Origin: Hymenobacter duratus
Lineage (GTDB): Bacteria > Bacteroidota > Bacteroidia > Cytophagales > Hymenobacteraceae
Direction: 5' to 3'
Length of the DNA: 64,000 nt
Assembly: GCF_014698995.1 (NCBI RefSeq)
Contig: NZ_JACWZZ010000001.1
Location: forward strand, 496,001-560,000
Part shown: in pieces, positions 41,813 to 51,081 of the stretch
Position numbering within the stretch: position 1 is the first letter of the stretch
Layout: every line of letters begins with the position of its first letter
The notes under the pieces: generated by a model
Databases searched by the model: none
What the model was told of the DNA's origin: nothing
What the model saw: the letters and a program-made list of their open reading frames with translations, nothing else
Position numbers and translations under genes: made by a program

Positions 41813-44311
41813 ATGCTCGATTTCTCTGCCGATCTGCCTGCCCTCACCGGCGGCACCCTGCTGCTGGCTCCCGCCGGCCCCGCGCCCATTCAGTCGCTGC
41901 TCCTGGATAGCCGCCGCGTCGGGCAGGCTGTTGGCAGCGTTTTTTTTGCGCTGCGTGGCCCCCAGCACAACGGCCACCGCTACCTGCCCGAGCTCTACAA
42001 ACAGGGCGTGCGGCTCTTTGTGGTAGATAGGGCAGAGGAAATTCCCGGTGGTCTGCTGGCCTATCCTGAGGCGGGTATTCTGCTGGTTGATGATGCATTG
42101 GCTGCCCTGCAGGCCGTGGCTGCCGCCCACCGCCGCCGCTTCCGCCTGCCCGTGCTGGGCATCACCGGCTCCAACGGCAAAACCATCGTCAAGGAATGGC
42201 TGGCCCAGCTGCTGGCCCCCGATGAGCTGCTTTGCAAAAGTCCCCGGTCCTACAACTCGCAGGTGGGGGTGCCGCTCAGCGTCTGGGAGCTGAACGCCAC
42301 GCACACGCTCGGCATCTTCGAGGCCGGCATCTCGGAGCGCGGCGAAATGGCCCGCCTCGCCGCCATCATCCAGCCCACGCTTGGTCTGTTCACCAACCTC
42401 GGCACTGCCCACGATGCCGGCTTCAGCAGCCCCCAGGAGAAGGTAGAAGAGAAGATGCAGCTCTTCCTCGGCGTCGATACGCTCTTTTACTGCCTCGACC
42501 ACGAGCTGATTCATGCCGCTGCCAGCCGCCATCTGCCCGAGCACTGCACCTTCACCTGGAGCCGCCAGCATCCGCACCTTGCCCATGTGGCCGTGACCGT
42601 GGCCGAAGCCTCCGCCGACCGCACCGTGGTGCGCGTGAGCATGGCCCGCCCGCTGCCCCAGGAGCACACCTTCACGCTGCCCTTCGCCGACGAGCCTTCC
42701 GTCGAAAACGCCCTCCATGCGCTGTCCGTGCTGCTTTGGCACCAGACGCCCGCCGCCGAAATCCAGCACCGCCTCGACCGGCTGCAGCCCGTGGCCATGC
42801 GCCTGGAGATGAAGCAGGCCCTCAACGACTGCTACGTCCTCGACGACACCTACAACAACGACCTCGCCGGCCTTGCGCTGGCCCTCGATGCCCTGGCGCG
42901 CCAGCCCCGCCGCGGCCGCCGAACCCTCATCCTGAGCGACGTGCTGGAGTCGGGCCTGACCGGTCCCGAGCTGTACGCCCGTGCCGCCGCCCAGCTCGCC
43001 ACCCACGGCGTCGACCGCCTCATCGGTATCGGCCCCGAAATCCGGCTGCATCAGATGGCCTTCCACGATGTGGAGCTGGCCTTTCATGATACCACCGAAG
43101 ACTTCCTGCGTCACTTTCGCCCCGACGATTTCCGCCAGGAAACTATCCTCGTCAAGGGCGCCCGCCGCTTCGGCTTCGAGCGGATTGTGGCTGCCTTCCA
43201 GCAGAAAATCCACGGCACGGTGCTCGAAGTCAACCTCGATGCGCTGGCCCACAACCTCAACTTCTACCGCCGCCGCCTGCAGCCCGGCACCAAGCTCATG
43301 GTGATGGTGAAGGCCTTCGCCTACGGCAGCGGCTCGGCCGAAGTCGCCAACCTGCTCCAGTTTCACCGCGCCGATTACCTCGCCGTAGCCTACACCGATG
43401 AGGGCGTGGATCTGCGCCAGCACGGTATCAGCCTGCCCGTGATGGTGATGAACCCCTCGCCCGACGCCTTCCAGAAGCTGCGCCAGTACCATCTAGAGCC
43501 CGAAATCTACTCTTTCGAGAGGCTGCACGACTACCTGCGGGCCGCTCGTGAGCAGCCATTGCCGGCTATTCACCTCAAGCTCGATACCGGCATGCGCCGC
43601 CTCGGCTTCGCTGAAGAAGACCTGCCCGAACTAACTCGGCTGCTGCGCGAAAATGCGGCCCTGCTGCGCGTAGCCAGCGCCCTCACGCACCTTGCCGGCG
43701 CCGACGAGGAGCAGCACAACGACTTCTCGCGCCGTCAGCTGGCCGCCTTCCAGCGCATGACGCCCGTGCTGGAAGAGGCCCTGGGCTACTCCATCTTAAA
43801 GCATGCCCTCAACTCGGCCGGTATCCTGCGCTTCCCGGAGGCCCATTTCGATATGGTGCGCCTGGGCATTGGCCTGTATGGCGTAGAAGCCAGCGGCCGC
43901 GAGCAGGACGCCCTGCAGCCCGTCAGTACGTTGCGCACTACTATTTCGCAGGTGAAAACCCTGCCGCCCGGCGAAACCGTAGGCTACGGCCGCCGCGGCC
44001 AGGCCACCGACTTCGAGCGGCGCATTGCTACGCTGGCCATCGGCTACGCCGACGGCTACGACCGGCGTTTCGGCAATGGCACGGGCGAGGTCGTTATCCG
44101 GGGCCAGCGCGCGCCGCTCATCGGCAACGTCTGCATGGACATGTGCATGGCCGACGTCACGCACATCACAGGCGCCCAGGCCGGCGACACGGCGGAAGTT
44201 TTCGGGCCCGGTGTACCGCTGCCCGAGCTGTCCCGCCGAATCGGGACTATTCCGTATGAACTGCTTACGAATGTGAGTGAGCGGGTAAAACGCGTGTTTG
44301 TGGCGGAGTAG
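41813..44311 (+). CDS. Bifunctional MurF ligase / alanine racemase
   Basis: This 832-residue protein is the fusion found across Bacteroidota. Residues about 1-455 are MurF, which adds D-Ala-D-Ala to the UDP-MurNAc-tripeptide; its ATP loop GITGSNGKT is near 113-121, with the central ligase motifs intact (YNSQVG, EAGISERGEMARL). Residues about 466-832 are a fold-III PLP racemase that makes D-alanine: PLP lysine in MVKAFAYGSG (near 500), SAGILRFPEAHFDMVRLGIGLYG and catalytic Tyr in VGYGR (near 724). The fusion couples D-Ala supply to its use in peptidoglycan precursor synthesis. It is monocistronic. Confidence 0.96.
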   Translation: MLDFSADLPALTGGTLLLAPAGPAPIQSLLLDSRRVGQAVGSVFFALRGPQHNGHRYLPELYKQGVRLFVVDRAEEIPGGLLAYPEAGILLVDDALAALQAVAAAHRRRFRLPVLGITGSNGKTIVKEWLAQLLAPDELLCKSPRSYNSQVGVPLSVWELNATHTLGIFEAGISERGEMARLAAIIQPTLGLFTNLGTAHDAGFSSPQEKVEEKMQLFLGVDTLFYCLDHELIHAAASRHLPEHCTFTWSRQHPHLAHVAVTVAEASADRTVVRVSMARPLPQEHTFTLPFADEPSVENALHALSVLLWHQTPAAEIQHRLDRLQPVAMRLEMKQALNDCYVLDDTYNNDLAGLALALDALARQPRRGRRTLILSDVLESGLTGPELYARAAAQLATHGVDRLIGIGPEIRLHQMAFHDVELAFHDTTEDFLRHFRPDDFRQETILVKGARRFGFERIVAAFQQKIHGTVLEVNLDALAHNLNFYRRRLQPGTKLMVMVKAFAYGSGSAEVANLLQFHRADYLAVAYTDEGVDLRQHGISLPVMVMNPSPDAFQKLRQYHLEPEIYSFERLHDYLRAAREQPLPAIHLKLDTGMRRLGFAEEDLPELTRLLRENAALLRVASALTHLAGADEEQHNDFSRRQLAAFQRMTPVLEEALGYSILKHALNSAGILRFPEAHFDMVRLGIGLYGVEASGREQDALQPVSTLRTTISQVKTLPPGETVGYGRRGQATDFERRIATLAIGYADGYDRRFGNGTGEVVIRGQRAPLIGNVCMDMCMADVTHITGAQAGDTAEVFGPGVPLPELSRRIGTIPYELLTNVSERVKRVFVAE

Positions 44312-44504
44312 CTCACGGACATACTTTCCGTCGCAAACTGGCTGATTGCTAATTAAAAGACGCCGTCTGCCTCAGATGGTAGCAATACAAAAATCAGATA
44401 TAATTATCTTGCGGGGAATATGCCATTACTCGTCGTGGGCACTTGTCATAATTGGCTTGCTCACGTCTGCGCCGCCAACCCGTTTTGCTCACACCTGTTA
44501 CTCT

Positions 44505-45902
44505 ATGAAAACAACTTTACGCGCTTTCCGGCTGCGCTGCGTCTTGCTGGTACTGCTACTGGCAGCGGCGGTACCCGGCACGGCTGCTCCCGTACTCGAT
44601 GGACTGTGGAAGGGCCCCATCACAATGCCCGGCGGCCAGCTGGAAGTCATCTTTCGGCTGGTAAGCCTCACCGGCGGCTCTTACTTCGCTACCCTCGATG
44701 TGCCGCTGCAGAAGGTAAGCCAGCTGGAGGTGAAAGTGGACCTGAAAGGTGATACGGTCATTTTTGCTTCCGAAGAAGCCGGCAGCAGCTTCACAGGCCG
44801 GCTGGCTCCCGATGGCAAGCAGATAGAAGGCATCTGGCGGCAGCCCGGCTTTCAGTCGCCGCTCACGCTTTCCTTTGCCGCCGCTCCCATCAACACGGCT
44901 CCGAAAGCCCGCCTCACGCCGCCCTACCGCGAAGAGGAAGTCACGTATTCCAACATTCCGGCCGACCTGCGCCTGGCTGGCATGCTCACCATTCCGGCCG
45001 GTCCTGGCCCATTTCCGGCGGTAGTGCTGGTGTCTGATGCTGGTGCTCAGGACCGCGAAGGCACCGTCGGCGACTACCGTCCGCTGGGGACGCTGGGCGA
45101 CTACCTGACCCGTCGTGGGGTGGCGGTACTGCGCTTCGATGACCGGGGCGTGGGCCGCTCGACCGGGGATTTTTCCACGACAACGACTGCCTCGCTGGTA
45201 AGCGACGTGCAGGCCGGCCTCAACTACCTGCGCACCCGCCCCGAAATCAACGTCTCGCAGATTGGGGTGATTGGGCATGGCGAAGGTGGCAATGTGGCCC
45301 TGCTGTCGGCCGCTCAGCCGCTGCCGCCGGCCTTCGTCGTGACGCTGGCCGCCTACGGCGTGCCGGGCAGTGAACTGGTGGTGCAGCAGGAGCAGGCCCG
45401 GCTACGCTCCTTGGGAATCGAGGACGCTCAGATTGAGTTGTCCACGAAACGGCAGCAGAACCTGGTCGAAATAATTCGGAACACGCCCGATGCGGCCCAG
45501 TCCAAAGCTATTGTGGCCAACCTGCTTCGCCAGGGCAATACCATGGGGATTGATGAGGCAACTCTACAGGCCAGAGCCGTTGAGTTTACCTCGCCTCGCT
45601 ACCGCTACTTTCTGGATTACAATCCGTTGGAGCGTCTGGCGGATGTCAAATGCCCTGTGCTGCTCCTGAATGGTACCGCCGACCTCGCAGTAGCCCCCGA
45701 AGCCAACCTGAGCGCCCTGGCCAAAGGACTACGCACCAACCGCGACGTAACCATCCGGAAACTGCCCGGCGTAAACCACCTGTTTCAGCCGCTGCCTACA
45801 GAATGGCCGCTCGTAAACGGCAAGCCCCACGGAAACTTCTCGCCGGCGGCTGAAGAAATAATACGTTCTTGGATCGTGGCGCATACTACGCCCAAGAAAT
45901 AG
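44505..45902 (+). CDS. Secreted alpha/beta hydrolase-fold protein with no nucleophile serine
   Basis: The 465-residue protein has a signal peptide (RLRCVLLVLLLAAAVPGTAA), an N-terminal beta domain (about 30-130) and an alpha/beta hydrolase domain (about 145-465). The elbow that should read GHSxGG reads GHGEGG, so Gly259 replaces the catalytic Ser. The usual oxyanion segment SGSGPQDRD is also altered to SDAGAQDRE (near 177-185). A candidate Asp (NGTADLAV) and His (GVNHLFQP) remain. It therefore looks like a pseudohydrolase, unless another residue acts. The ATG at 44505 is chosen for the signal; the longer frame is not signal-like. OmpA-like lipoprotein follows after 62 bases. Confidence 0.88.
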   Translation: MKTTLRAFRLRCVLLVLLLAAAVPGTAAPVLDGLWKGPITMPGGQLEVIFRLVSLTGGSYFATLDVPLQKVSQLEVKVDLKGDTVIFASEEAGSSFTGRLAPDGKQIEGIWRQPGFQSPLTLSFAAAPINTAPKARLTPPYREEEVTYSNIPADLRLAGMLTIPAGPGPFPAVVLVSDAGAQDREGTVGDYRPLGTLGDYLTRRGVAVLRFDDRGVGRSTGDFSTTTTASLVSDVQAGLNYLRTRPEINVSQIGVIGHGEGGNVALLSAAQPLPPAFVVTLAAYGVPGSELVVQQEQARLRSLGIEDAQIELSTKRQQNLVEIIRNTPDAAQSKAIVANLLRQGNTMGIDEATLQARAVEFTSPRYRYFLDYNPLERLADVKCPVLLLNGTADLAVAPEANLSALAKGLRTNRDVTIRKLPGVNHLFQPLPTEWPLVNGKPHGNFSPAAEEIIRSWIVAHTTPKK

Positions 45903-45964
45903 CATCCCTTTGGTTTCCCGCTGATGAGGATATCAGCTCACTTCTCTCCCAACCAACCTTACCC

Positions 45965-46585
45965 ATGAAAAAACACTTGCTCTCCGCTCTGGCGGCAACG
46001 GCTTTGCTGGCTTCGGCCTGCAGCGACCTGAAAAAGCCCGAGGAAAAAGACCAGCTTCAGGAAGCCACCACCGACACCGCCGTAGTGGCCCGCGACGGCG
46101 CCACCGTGGCCGATGCCGCTACCAACACAGCAAACGCTGCCGATGCTGCCTGGGACATGACCAAAGCCACTCTGGCCAACGAAACCTACGAGGAAATCGA
46201 CTTGCCCGAAATTTCGGTGCGCGGCGACGACCGGTTCAGCGTGTACGGGCTGGAAGAAACAGTGCTCTTCGATACGGACAAGGCAGAAATCAAGCCTACG
46301 GCCACGCGGGCCTTGTCGGAAATAGCCGCTTCGGTGGGCCGGCGCTACGGCAAAAGCCAGGTGCGCGTAATGGGGTTTGCTGATTCGCGGGGCGACAAGT
46401 CGTACAACCGCGAACTGAGCGCCAAGCGGGCAGAAGCCGTGAAGAAATGGCTTTCGCAGAACGGCGGGATGGGCGATGCCCGGGTCAGCATTGAGCCTAT
46501 GGGCGAAACCGCGCCGGTAGCTTCCAACGCTACTGCCGAAGGCCGCCAGCAAAACCGCCGCGTAGAAATTGCCGTGATTAAGTAA
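45965..46585 (+). CDS. OmpA-family peptidoglycan-associated lipoprotein
   Basis: The 206-residue protein has a lipoprotein signal from the ATG at 45965 (MKKHLLSALAATALLASAC, lipid Cys19), an Ala/Thr/Asp-rich linker with a putative helix (about 25-85), and an OmpA-like domain (about 100-206): TVLFDTDKAEIKPTA, VRVMGFADSRGDKSYNREL and AKRAEAVKKWL, which bind the diamino acid of peptidoglycan. It tethers the outer membrane to the wall. It follows the hydrolase gene after 62 bases on the same strand and is closed by a terminator. Confidence 0.92.
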   Translation: MKKHLLSALAATALLASACSDLKKPEEKDQLQEATTDTAVVARDGATVADAATNTANAADAAWDMTKATLANETYEEIDLPEISVRGDDRFSVYGLEETVLFDTDKAEIKPTATRALSEIAASVGRRYGKSQVRVMGFADSRGDKSYNRELSAKRAEAVKKWLSQNGGMGDARVSIEPMGETAPVASNATAEGRQQNRRVEIAVIK

Positions 46586-46646
46586 GGCTACGGGCTGCAG
46601 TAGCATGCACGGGTTTCGTAGCCAATGCACGGCCTGCCAAGATAAC

Positions 46647-46694
46647 CGGACAAAAAAAGAGGCTTGCCAACCGGCAAGCCTCTTTTTTTGTCCG
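46647..46694. terminator. Bidirectional terminator
   Basis: A 22-base perfect stem (46647-46668 / 46673-46694) with loop AACC, and A7/T7 tracts, between the OmpA gene and a convergent gene. Confidence 0.92.
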
Positions 46695-46720
46695 CGTGGT
46701 CCGTAGAACACACGTTGCTG

Positions 46721-47620
46721 TTAGTCTTTAATCATGTCTACTTCCGCCTTAATCATGGCGTTGTAGCGCTGGCCATTGCTGGAAAGCGTGAGCAGGCTCC
46801 AGCCTTTGCCCATCGTGTAGCTCCAGGTGCGGCTTTCCTTGAACTCGAAGGTGGGGCGCATGATCTGGCCGTAGGGCGTGTAGGTGTCCATGAAGTTGGT
46901 GGTATAGAACTTGTCGCCGCTCACAATCCATTCCATGGCTACAAAGAAGCCTTCTGTAGGCGCCTCAATGTTGTAGGAAGTGAGGTCGACAGTATACCAG
47001 GCGCCACCTTTGGGGGCAGATACAACCACGTTTTCGGTGAGCAGGTCCGTATTAGGCGAGTTGTAGTTGCCATCAGCCTTGTAGATACGCACCCGGAAAG
47101 GCTCCCGCGGGAAGCCATTTTCGCCGATATAAAACGAGGCCGAGCGGATGTTGCCAAGCTTTTTCGACTTGTCATTTTTCACGAAGAAAGCATACTGGCT
47201 GCCTGGCATCCCCTGAATCATGCCTTCGCCTGGTGTGCTTGCTTTGGAGCCCAAGGCCAGGTCTTTCACCTTACCGCCGGTTACGGTTACGTTCTTCAGC
47301 TCAATTACGCGCTTGGGAACCTCGATGATGATGTCGGTTTGGGAAACGCCGCGCTTCACTAGCACGGCCATGCGCTTGAAGCCCAGGGCAATAACGACAA
47401 GAGAATCCTGTGCATTCTTCTCGGGCGTGGCTATCTGAAAAAAGCCATACTCATTGGTCAGGGCGCCGGTTGATTCTTCCCGCAGGCTGATAGAAGCAAA
47501 GGGAATCGGCTCCTTGGTCTTCTGGTCGACGATGCGACCGGAGAGGCGGTTCTCCTGGGCCATGCCCAGGGCCGGAAACAGCAGGAGAAATGCAAAAAAG
47601 GCAAGTAAACGTTGGAGCAT
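46721..47620 (-). CDS. CarboxypepD_reg-like domain protein
   Basis: The 299-residue protein has a signal peptide (MLQRLLAFFAFLLLFPALGMAQ), a carboxypeptidase regulatory-like beta-sandwich (about 24-110; LSGRIVDQKTKEPIPFASISL, YGFFQIATP) and a C-terminal half rich in Tyr/Lys strands. Many proteins of this layout are periplasmic or surface accessory proteins in Bacteroidota. The gene is isolated, with no SusC/D partner beside it, and no enzyme motif was seen. Confidence 0.8.
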   Translation of the reverse strand: MLQRLLAFFAFLLLFPALGMAQENRLSGRIVDQKTKEPIPFASISLREESTGALTNEYGFFQIATPEKNAQDSLVVIALGFKRMAVLVKRGVSQTDIIIEVPKRVIELKNVTVTGGKVKDLALGSKASTPGEGMIQGMPGSQYAFFVKNDKSKKLGNIRSASFYIGENGFPREPFRVRIYKADGNYNSPNTDLLTENVVVSAPKGGAWYTVDLTSYNIEAPTEGFFVAMEWIVSGDKFYTTNFMDTYTPYGQIMRPTFEFKESRTWSYTMGKGWSLLTLSSNGQRYNAMIKAEVDMIKD

Positions 47621-47777
47621 GGGTAGGCAGAACTAGTGTTATATGCCAAAATTAAAATGATAATGCCGATTTGTGGCAAGTATTCTTCAAATATTTATAA
47701 AGATGCAATTGCGCGAAGGAATAGTTATAGGACGGTTCTTTCCGGACCAAGGAATTGTGTGGGAGGAAGCATACTAT

Positions 47778-47809
47778 TTTGGCCGAAACCTAAATGGGTG
47801 GTACCTTTG
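47778..47809 (+). promoter_or_regulatory. Promoter of feoAB
   Basis: TTTG (47778-47781), a 20-base spacer and an exact TACCTTTG (47802-47809), the best match to the Bacteroidota consensus in this window. The feoA ATG is 30 bases downstream. I found no clear Fur-box palindrome. Confidence 0.75.
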
Positions 47810-47839
47810 TTTAAAGCAAGTCTAAATAACTCAGCTGCC

Positions 47840-48106
47840 ATGCCCACTCCCATCCTTACCCCCGAAACTGCTGCCCGCCGGAGTGTAAAAGACTTGCAGC
47901 TGGGCGAAAGTGGCACTATCTGCTGCCTGAAAGACCCGGAAATGGCGTTGAAGCTGTTGGAAATGGGCTGCATTCCGGGCACTCAGGTGCGCCTCAACAG
48001 CCGTGCTCCACTGGGCTGCCCCATTACGCTGGTAGTGGGGGAAGCCGCCGATTATACCTTGTCGCTGCGGGTGAGTGAAGCGGCTACCATTTTGCTGAAG
48101 GAGTAG
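47840..48106 (+). CDS. feoA: Ferrous iron transport protein A (FeoA)
   Basis: The 88-residue cytoplasmic protein is a FeoA SH3-like domain: LQLGESGTICCLKDPEMALKLLEMGC, PGTQVRLNSRAPLGCPI, ADYTLSLR and a final EAATILL strand. FeoA works with FeoB and is thought to bind its cytoplasmic side. The ATG at 47840 was chosen because it follows the promoter; the frame extends further upstream but that part includes the promoter itself. feoB starts 7 bases after its stop codon, so they form a two-gene operon. Confidence 0.93.
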   Translation: MPTPILTPETAARRSVKDLQLGESGTICCLKDPEMALKLLEMGCIPGTQVRLNSRAPLGCPITLVVGEAADYTLSLRVSEAATILLKE

Positions 48107-48113
48107 CGTATCG

Positions 48114-50303
48114 ATGAGTAGTGCCGGAATCCGAACTGCCCCGGCCGGGCAGGCTGCTTCGGTGGCCGCGCTGGAAACAGCAGCCGGCCGCCTGCCGGGG
48201 TATGGCCGCCTGACGCGTATCGCGCTGATCGGCAACCCAAATTCCGGTAAAACGTCGCTGTTCAATCAGCTGACCGGCCTCAACCAGAAAGTAGGCAACT
48301 TCCCCGGCGTAACCGTGGACCGCAAAACGGGCATAAGCCAGCTCACGCCCCAGCACCGCGCTGAAATCATTGACCTGCCCGGCACGTACTCGCTCTATCC
48401 CAAGAGTCTCGACGAAAAGGTCATTACGGACCTGCTCTACGACCGGGGCTCGGCGCAGTATCCCGACTTTGTGGTGGTGACGGCCGATGCCAGTAACCTG
48501 CGGCGCAATCTGCTGCTGTTCACGCAGCTCGCCGACCTGGGCCTGCCGGCAGTGCTGGCCCTGAACATGATGGATGTGGCCGAGCAGCACGGCATCAGCA
48601 TTGATCTGGCCGAGTTGCAGCAGGAGTTGGGCGTGCCTGTCATTCCGATGAATGCCCGCAAAGGCATTGGGGTAGCAGCCCTAAAGATTGTGATGGCGCA
48701 GCAGCTGGATGCTCCCGGTGTCTCTTTCTATGAGCCGGAGCCGGAGTTGCTGCCCATGATCCGGCAGATTCGCTACTATTTCAATCTGCACAACGACTAC
48801 CTGGCGCTGCATTATGCGCACCAGTTCCGCCACATCAGCTTCCTGACGCCCGATGACAAGGCGTACATAGCGGAGCTGGTGGCGAAGTATGCGTTTGAGC
48901 CCACGGCCCGGCAGGCGCAGGAAACCATAGCCCGCTACAACCACATCAACGAGCTGCTATTGAACGTGGTGTCGGTTACGCGCACGGAAAAGGCCGAGCC
49001 GTATAGCAACCGCATCGACAAGGTGCTGACGCACCGCGTGTGGGGCTACCTGATTTTTATGGCGGTGCTGTTTCTGCTGTTTCAGGCAGTATTCGCTTGG
49101 GCCAGCTACCCCATGGAGCTCATCGATCAGGGCGTCGCGTGGATCAACAGCCTAATCCAGACCAATTTCGACGGCCCGCTGATCAGTCTGCTGACCGAAG
49201 GCATTCTGGCCGGTTTGGGCGGCGTGCTGATTTTCATTCCGCAGATAGCGCTGCTCTTCGCGTTCATAGCAGTGCTGGAAGAAACTGGCTACATGGCCCG
49301 CGTCACATTCATGATGGACCGCATCATGCGCAAGTTCGGGCTGAACGGCAAAAGCGTGGTGCCACTTATTTCCGGTATGGCCTGCGCTGTACCGGCCATC
49401 ATGAGCGCGCGCACCATCGAAAACCGCAAAGACCGGCTCATTACCATCTTCGTGACGCCCCTGATGAGCTGCTCGGCGCGCATCCCGGTGTATACCGTGC
49501 TCATTGGACTGGTCGTGCCCGACCAGCCGGTGCTGGGTATCTTCAACCTGCGCGGTGTGGCCCTAATGGGGCTGTACTTGCTGGGATTCGTGTCGGCGGT
49601 CGGCTCGGCGTGGGCCATGAAGCTGCTGATGCGCACGACGGAGCGCAGCTACTTCATTATGGAGTTTCCGGTGTACCGCTGGCCGCGCTGGAAAAATGTG
49701 GGCTTGACCATCGTGGAGAAGGTGAAGGCCTTTGTATTTCAGGCCGGCAAGGTCATCATGGCTATTTCGGTGATATTATGGGTGCTGGCTTCGTATGGGC
49801 CGGGCCAGGCTATGGAGCAGGCCGAAACCAGGGCCCGGAACACAGCCATCAGCCAAGCCCTGACGCCCGCAGAAACCGAAAGCCGCGTAGCTTCTCAGAA
49901 GCTGGAAAGCTCTTACGCCGGCCGCTTCGGCCACCTCATCGAACCCGCCATCCGGCCTCTGGGCTTCGACTGGAAAATCGGGATTTCGCTGCTCACCTCG
50001 TTTGCGGCGCGAGAAGTGTTTGTGGGCACCATGAGCACTATTTACAGTGTGGGCCAGGATGCCAACGAACTGACCGTGCAACAGAAGCTGGCTGCTGAAA
50101 AAGACGAAAACGGGCAACCGTTCTTTACGCCTGCCCGCTCCGCTTCGCTACTGGTGTTTTATGTGTTTGCCATGCAATGCATGAGCACGCTGGCCGCCAC
50201 GTACCGCGAAACCAAAGGATGGCGCTGGCCCATTCTGCAGTTGGTATACATGACAGGATTAGCCTATTTGGCGTCGCTGCTCGTTTATCAGGTATTGAAA
50301 TAG
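48114..50303 (+). CDS. feoB: Ferrous iron transporter FeoB
   Basis: The 729-residue protein has a cytoplasmic GTPase domain (about 32-200) with G1 GNPNSGKTS, G3 DLPGTYSL and G4 NMMD, a linker domain and a polytopic membrane part (about 305-729) with paired Gate motifs (GLGGVLIFIPQIALLF; SCSARIPVY). It imports Fe(II) across the inner membrane. A ~45-residue helical extension with RARNTAISQAL lies before the last gate segment. The N-terminal 30 residues are a variable Ala/Gly-rich extension before the G domain. FeoC is not encoded, as is usual outside enterobacteria. Confidence 0.96.
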   Translation: MSSAGIRTAPAGQAASVAALETAAGRLPGYGRLTRIALIGNPNSGKTSLFNQLTGLNQKVGNFPGVTVDRKTGISQLTPQHRAEIIDLPGTYSLYPKSLDEKVITDLLYDRGSAQYPDFVVVTADASNLRRNLLLFTQLADLGLPAVLALNMMDVAEQHGISIDLAELQQELGVPVIPMNARKGIGVAALKIVMAQQLDAPGVSFYEPEPELLPMIRQIRYYFNLHNDYLALHYAHQFRHISFLTPDDKAYIAELVAKYAFEPTARQAQETIARYNHINELLLNVVSVTRTEKAEPYSNRIDKVLTHRVWGYLIFMAVLFLLFQAVFAWASYPMELIDQGVAWINSLIQTNFDGPLISLLTEGILAGLGGVLIFIPQIALLFAFIAVLEETGYMARVTFMMDRIMRKFGLNGKSVVPLISGMACAVPAIMSARTIENRKDRLITIFVTPLMSCSARIPVYTVLIGLVVPDQPVLGIFNLRGVALMGLYLLGFVSAVGSAWAMKLLMRTTERSYFIMEFPVYRWPRWKNVGLTIVEKVKAFVFQAGKVIMAISVILWVLASYGPGQAMEQAETRARNTAISQALTPAETESRVASQKLESSYAGRFGHLIEPAIRPLGFDWKIGISLLTSFAAREVFVGTMSTIYSVGQDANELTVQQKLAAEKDENGQPFFTPARSASLLVFYVFAMQCMSTLAATYRETKGWRWPILQLVYMTGLAYLASLLVYQVLK

Positions 50304-50320
50304 TGCCGCGTTAGCGCGAG

Positions 50321-51031
50321 CTACTTGCCAATCAGGAACACGGCTGGCTGCTTATGCAGCTCCGGCAACCCTTTTTTCTTCCAGCCGGCCACCGTATCGG
50401 TGCGCACGTATTCGTCGGGCCCCGTGAGGCTGGCGGCCACGCAGAGCCGTGTGCTGCCGCTGAGCTGCGCCAGCAGATCGGCCAGTAGCTGCATGTTGCG
50501 GTAGGGAGTCTCGATGAACAGCTGGGTCTGGTGCTGGGCCAGCGCCAGCCGTTCCAGCTGCTTGATGGCCGCTGCCCGCCGGGCGCGCTCTATCGGCAGA
50601 TACCCATGAAACGTGAAGCTCTGCCCATTCATGCCAGACGCCATAAGTGCCAGCAGCAACGACGATGGTCCTACCAGCGGCACCACTCTGACGCTCGCCT
50701 GATGGGCCGCCCGCGCCAGTTCGGCCCCTGGGTCGGCGATGCCGGGGCAGCCGGCTTCCGAAATAACGCCCGCATCCTGGCCCGCCAGCAGCGGCTGCAG
50801 CGCCGCCTGAATCTGGGCTTCGGTGCTATCCTTATCAATTACGCTGATGCGCAGGGCTTCTATGCTATGGCTGGGCGCTACGCTTTTGATAAAGCGCCGG
50901 GCCGTGCGGGCATTTTCTACCAGAAAGTAAGACAGCGCCGCCACTCGCTCCGCTACCTGCGGCGGTAGCACCTGCGCTGCCGTGTCGTCGGCCAGAATAG
51001 TGGGAATAAGGTAAAGCGTGCCGGTTTTCAA
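50321..51031 (-). CDS. RsmI-like tetrapyrrole-methylase-fold SAM methyltransferase
   Basis: The 236-residue protein begins LYLIPT and contains the fold's signature in SEAGCPGIADPGAELARAAH, then VVPLVGPSSLLLALMASG. The family includes RsmI, which 2'-O-methylates C1402 of 16S rRNA; this Bacteroidota branch is somewhat divergent (LVENARTARRFIK replaces the typical AED segment), so its exact target is uncertain. It converges tightly with feoB, leaving only 17 bases. An esterase gene lies 50 bases upstream on the same strand. Confidence 0.85.
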   Translation of the reverse strand: MKTGTLYLIPTILADDTAAQVLPPQVAERVAALSYFLVENARTARRFIKSVAPSHSIEALRISVIDKDSTEAQIQAALQPLLAGQDAGVISEAGCPGIADPGAELARAAHQASVRVVPLVGPSSLLLALMASGMNGQSFTFHGYLPIERARRAAAIKQLERLALAQHQTQLFIETPYRNMQLLADLLAQLSGSTRLCVAASLTGPDEYVRTDTVAGWKKKGLPELHKQPAVFLIGK

Positions 51032-51081
51032 GACGAATCAGTTGTTAAGGTAAACGCAGTCTGAACACGTAGAAATAGAGT

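Noticed and set aside
41542..41889. Minus-strand frame with EQAGRG-type repeats near murF
   Set aside because: Explained by the 42-base period; it overlaps the murF-alr start and no RBS or family is seen.
41789..43492. 567-codon minus-strand frame opposite murF-alr
   Set aside because: Same artefact: it lies entirely over a conserved bifunctional enzyme and its product is a low-complexity Gly/Val/His/Gln sequence.
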